This document shows, piece after piece, positions 61,889 through 64,000 of a stretch of DNA of 64,000 nt. Position 1 is the first letter of the stretch. Each line of letters begins with the position of its first letter. The stretch is taken from the NCBI RefSeq assembly GCF_040802235.1, contig NC_133158.1, positions 25,485,001-25,549,000 on the forward strand, in the 5' to 3' direction. Made by a program: the position numbers and the translations under genes. A model generated the notes under the pieces. That model did not search any database and was not told where the DNA came from. It was given only the letters and a program-made list of their open reading frames with translations. Source of the stretch: Manis javanica. Taxonomy: Eukaryota; Chordata; Mammalia; Pholidota; Manidae.

Positions 61889-62620
61889 GCAAGTTCACAA
61901 TGCCTCCATTATCAAAGTAGTGTAACTTAACTTGCAGCCATTATAGAGTGTTCTAAGTCTCTAACCACCTGGACTGACTGAATCACCATAGGAAGCTTCT
62001 TGTAATAACAATCTGCAAAATGCCATCTTTGCACAGGGATAGAAAGACAGAAACTGAAGTGTGAGAGATCCATAAATATGTGATGAAAAGAAAAAAAAAA
62101 GGGAGAGATGTAGTATTTGATTTTCAAACTCCTTAAAAAAGCTATTCATGAAATACCAAGTCACACTGACTAACCAAGAACAGCCAGCTTGGACACTGAA
62201 ATTACAGCCCAGAGAGTAAAAACAATGCGACTGATGCTTACCTCACAAAGCCCACAGAAACACGAGGTTTCCACCCCAGTACACCACAATCCTCCCTCCC
62301 TTCAGCTCTCATCTGAATCTCCACAGAGAATCCAAAAATTTACAGGAGTCTCAAGTAAATTAAGAGTGTGCTTCCAGACTTACGTACTGGAAAAGGTATA
62401 TAGCCCACTCCGGCTCCTGGGACAACAAAGGTCTCACGGGGTCAGGATACAGCAGATGGACTTTGGTTGGCAACAGGCCATTCACAGCCTCTGCTTCCTG
62501 TGCCACTTTTGTCCACGGCTGTCCCCAAACTTGAAATGATTATCCTAATTTTTTTCGGGTTTCAGGGAGAACAGGTATGTATCAGCAGAAGTAGATGGGA
62601 CATTTGGGGGCTAATGTTTA

Positions 62621-62806
<186 letters not shown>

Positions 62807-62849
62807 TCATTTTGGTCCAACCAGCTCTCTCACAGTTGCCTAAACTCCA

Positions 62850-63055
62850 TACATGTACTTCTGCTCCCTTGGCCTGGCGTCAGCACCCACGTGCCCTTCC
62901 CAAATGCTCACCTCTCCAAATCCTACCCATACTCTAAGGACTAGCTCAAGGAAGTCCCTACTCTTTGGTGAAATCTTCATGACCACCATAAACAATCCCA
63001 TCTTTCAACTCTTATAAAAGCATTTCTCCCCTAGATGACTAATAAGCTGCTTGGC
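62850..63055 (+). repeat. L2 LINE fragment
   Basis: 'ggactagctcaaggaagtcc' and 'ctctttggtgaaatcttcatg' in an L2-like order, in sense orientation. Confidence 0.5.
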
Positions 63056-63224
63056 AGCATCTCTTATATCACAGTTTCATGCTGATATACAAATTTATCC
63101 TGCATTAAAATTGGCTTGTTCAATGAGAATGGCAGGCCTTTTTGAATTATGTTTTTATAATCCTACTGGGTAACACCTAATGAACCCTTTCCTTACTGAA
63201 GTAAGGAATTTGCTATTTTTATCT

Positions 63225-63400
63225 TTTAAAAACATTTTAGGTTAGGCTTATTAAGGTATAATTTATATAAAGTAAATTTGTTAACCTTGTTAATCCTTTT
63301 AAAATGCACACTTCTGATGAGTTTTTGCAAATGTATAGTCATGTAACCACTACCACAGTCAAGAGACAGAACATAGAAAAGAACACTTATCTTTTTAAAA
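63225..63400 (-). repeat. Old L1 3' UTR, antisense
   Basis: 'cttattaaggtataatttat', 'ttttaaaatgcacacttctg', 'catgtaaccactaccacagt' and 'caagagacagaacat' follow the antisense old L1 3' UTR. Confidence 0.6.
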
Positions 63401-63402
63401 CA

Positions 63403-63560
63403 GATTTATATAGTGTTTCCTATAAACCAAGCACATTTCTAAGTACTTTGCAAATGTTAACTCGTGCAATCTCCATAACAACTTCTAAGGTAAGTTAAGC
63501 AAATGGCAGAATGAGGATTCACACCTTGGCAGCCTAGCTCCGGAGTCCACTGTGCTCCCA
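63403..63560 (-). repeat. MIR SINE, antisense
   Basis: 'gcacatttctaagtactttg', 'caaatgttaactcgtgcaat' and 'cagcctagctccggagtcca' read as reverse MIR. Confidence 0.8.
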
Positions 63561-64000
63561 GTTTAGAGGTCAGGGATGTAGGAAAAATTGGACATTGCCT
63601 AAAAGGAGGCAATAAGGAACAGTGGCTATCACGGTAAAGAGAACTAGAGCCACAGACAGCCAAGAGGTAGGACTATTTCTTCAAGGGAGGGCTTCGTACA
63701 AAAGTGCAATAAAAATGAACATCTCCACACGATAGCTGGAAGCATAAGATCCTCAACATCAAGTAAGCCACACAAAAGCATCTGAAAGGTATCAAAAAGC
63801 TACTACAAACTAGAATCACATCTGGGCAGTCTGAGGAAGACAAGGATTTTTTGCTTTTCCTTTGTTTTGCAAAAGTAACTAATCATGCAGCTGCCTGCTC
63901 CTTATTTAATGAAAACAAAGGAAGGGTGAACAATGGCTCCTATCTGTTTCCCCTTTTCATGTCAACCACCTATTGTCAGGTCCAGACATAAGTGGGAGAA

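Overview
The window is nuclear DNA of a placental mammal: about 60% AT, split genes with canonical splice sites, one CpG-island promoter, and many interspersed repeats (L1, L2, MIR, MaLR LTRs, Tigger/MER2, hAT). It carries parts of two recognisable genes, neither visible as one long ORF. SETMAR (+ strand; coding exons 26303-26419 and 32104-32928) encodes a 313-aa SET-domain histone methyltransferase that ends at its own stop codon. No mariner (Hsmar1) transposase exon follows, so this is the pre-fusion gene known from mammals other than anthropoid primates. SUMF1 (- strand) contributes its last two coding exons (62678-62737 and 54261-54371) and 3' UTR. The tail-to-tail SETMAR/SUMF1 arrangement matches human 3p26.

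Layout. 1-10157: gene-free, with old L2/MIR/L1 fragments, a GATA-like microsatellite and a short perfect hairpin. 10158-17848: a full-length L1 with target-site duplications, broken ORF1 and ORF2, a GC-rich tandem-repeat 5' UTR, an ORF2-derived segment inside ORF1, and a nested retrovirus-derived retroposon (14260-15317). 17859-26100: gene-free with old repeats. 26150-26560: CpG-island promoter and SETMAR exon 1. 26420-32103: SETMAR intron 1. 32104-33615: SETMAR exon 2 and 3' UTR. 33616-53250: intergenic, holding a complete but dead Tigger2-like element (37958-41236), a MER2 nested in an L1, and many MIR/L2 pieces. 53250-64000: the SUMF1 3' end, whose last intron contains a second, longer copy of the retrovirus-derived retroposon (59035-61487).

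The most unusual material is the retroposon family. Its copies carry an env-TM remnant, a polypurine tract and a U3-R LTR segment, and end in poly(A) right after R. Both are flanked by target-site duplications of the L1 type, so they look like retroviral transcripts copied by L1 machinery. Species: no Alu, B1/B2, CAN, BovA, ERE or VES-type SINE is apparent. With the L1 type this weakly suggests a SINE-poor laurasiatherian such as a pangolin; that is inference only.
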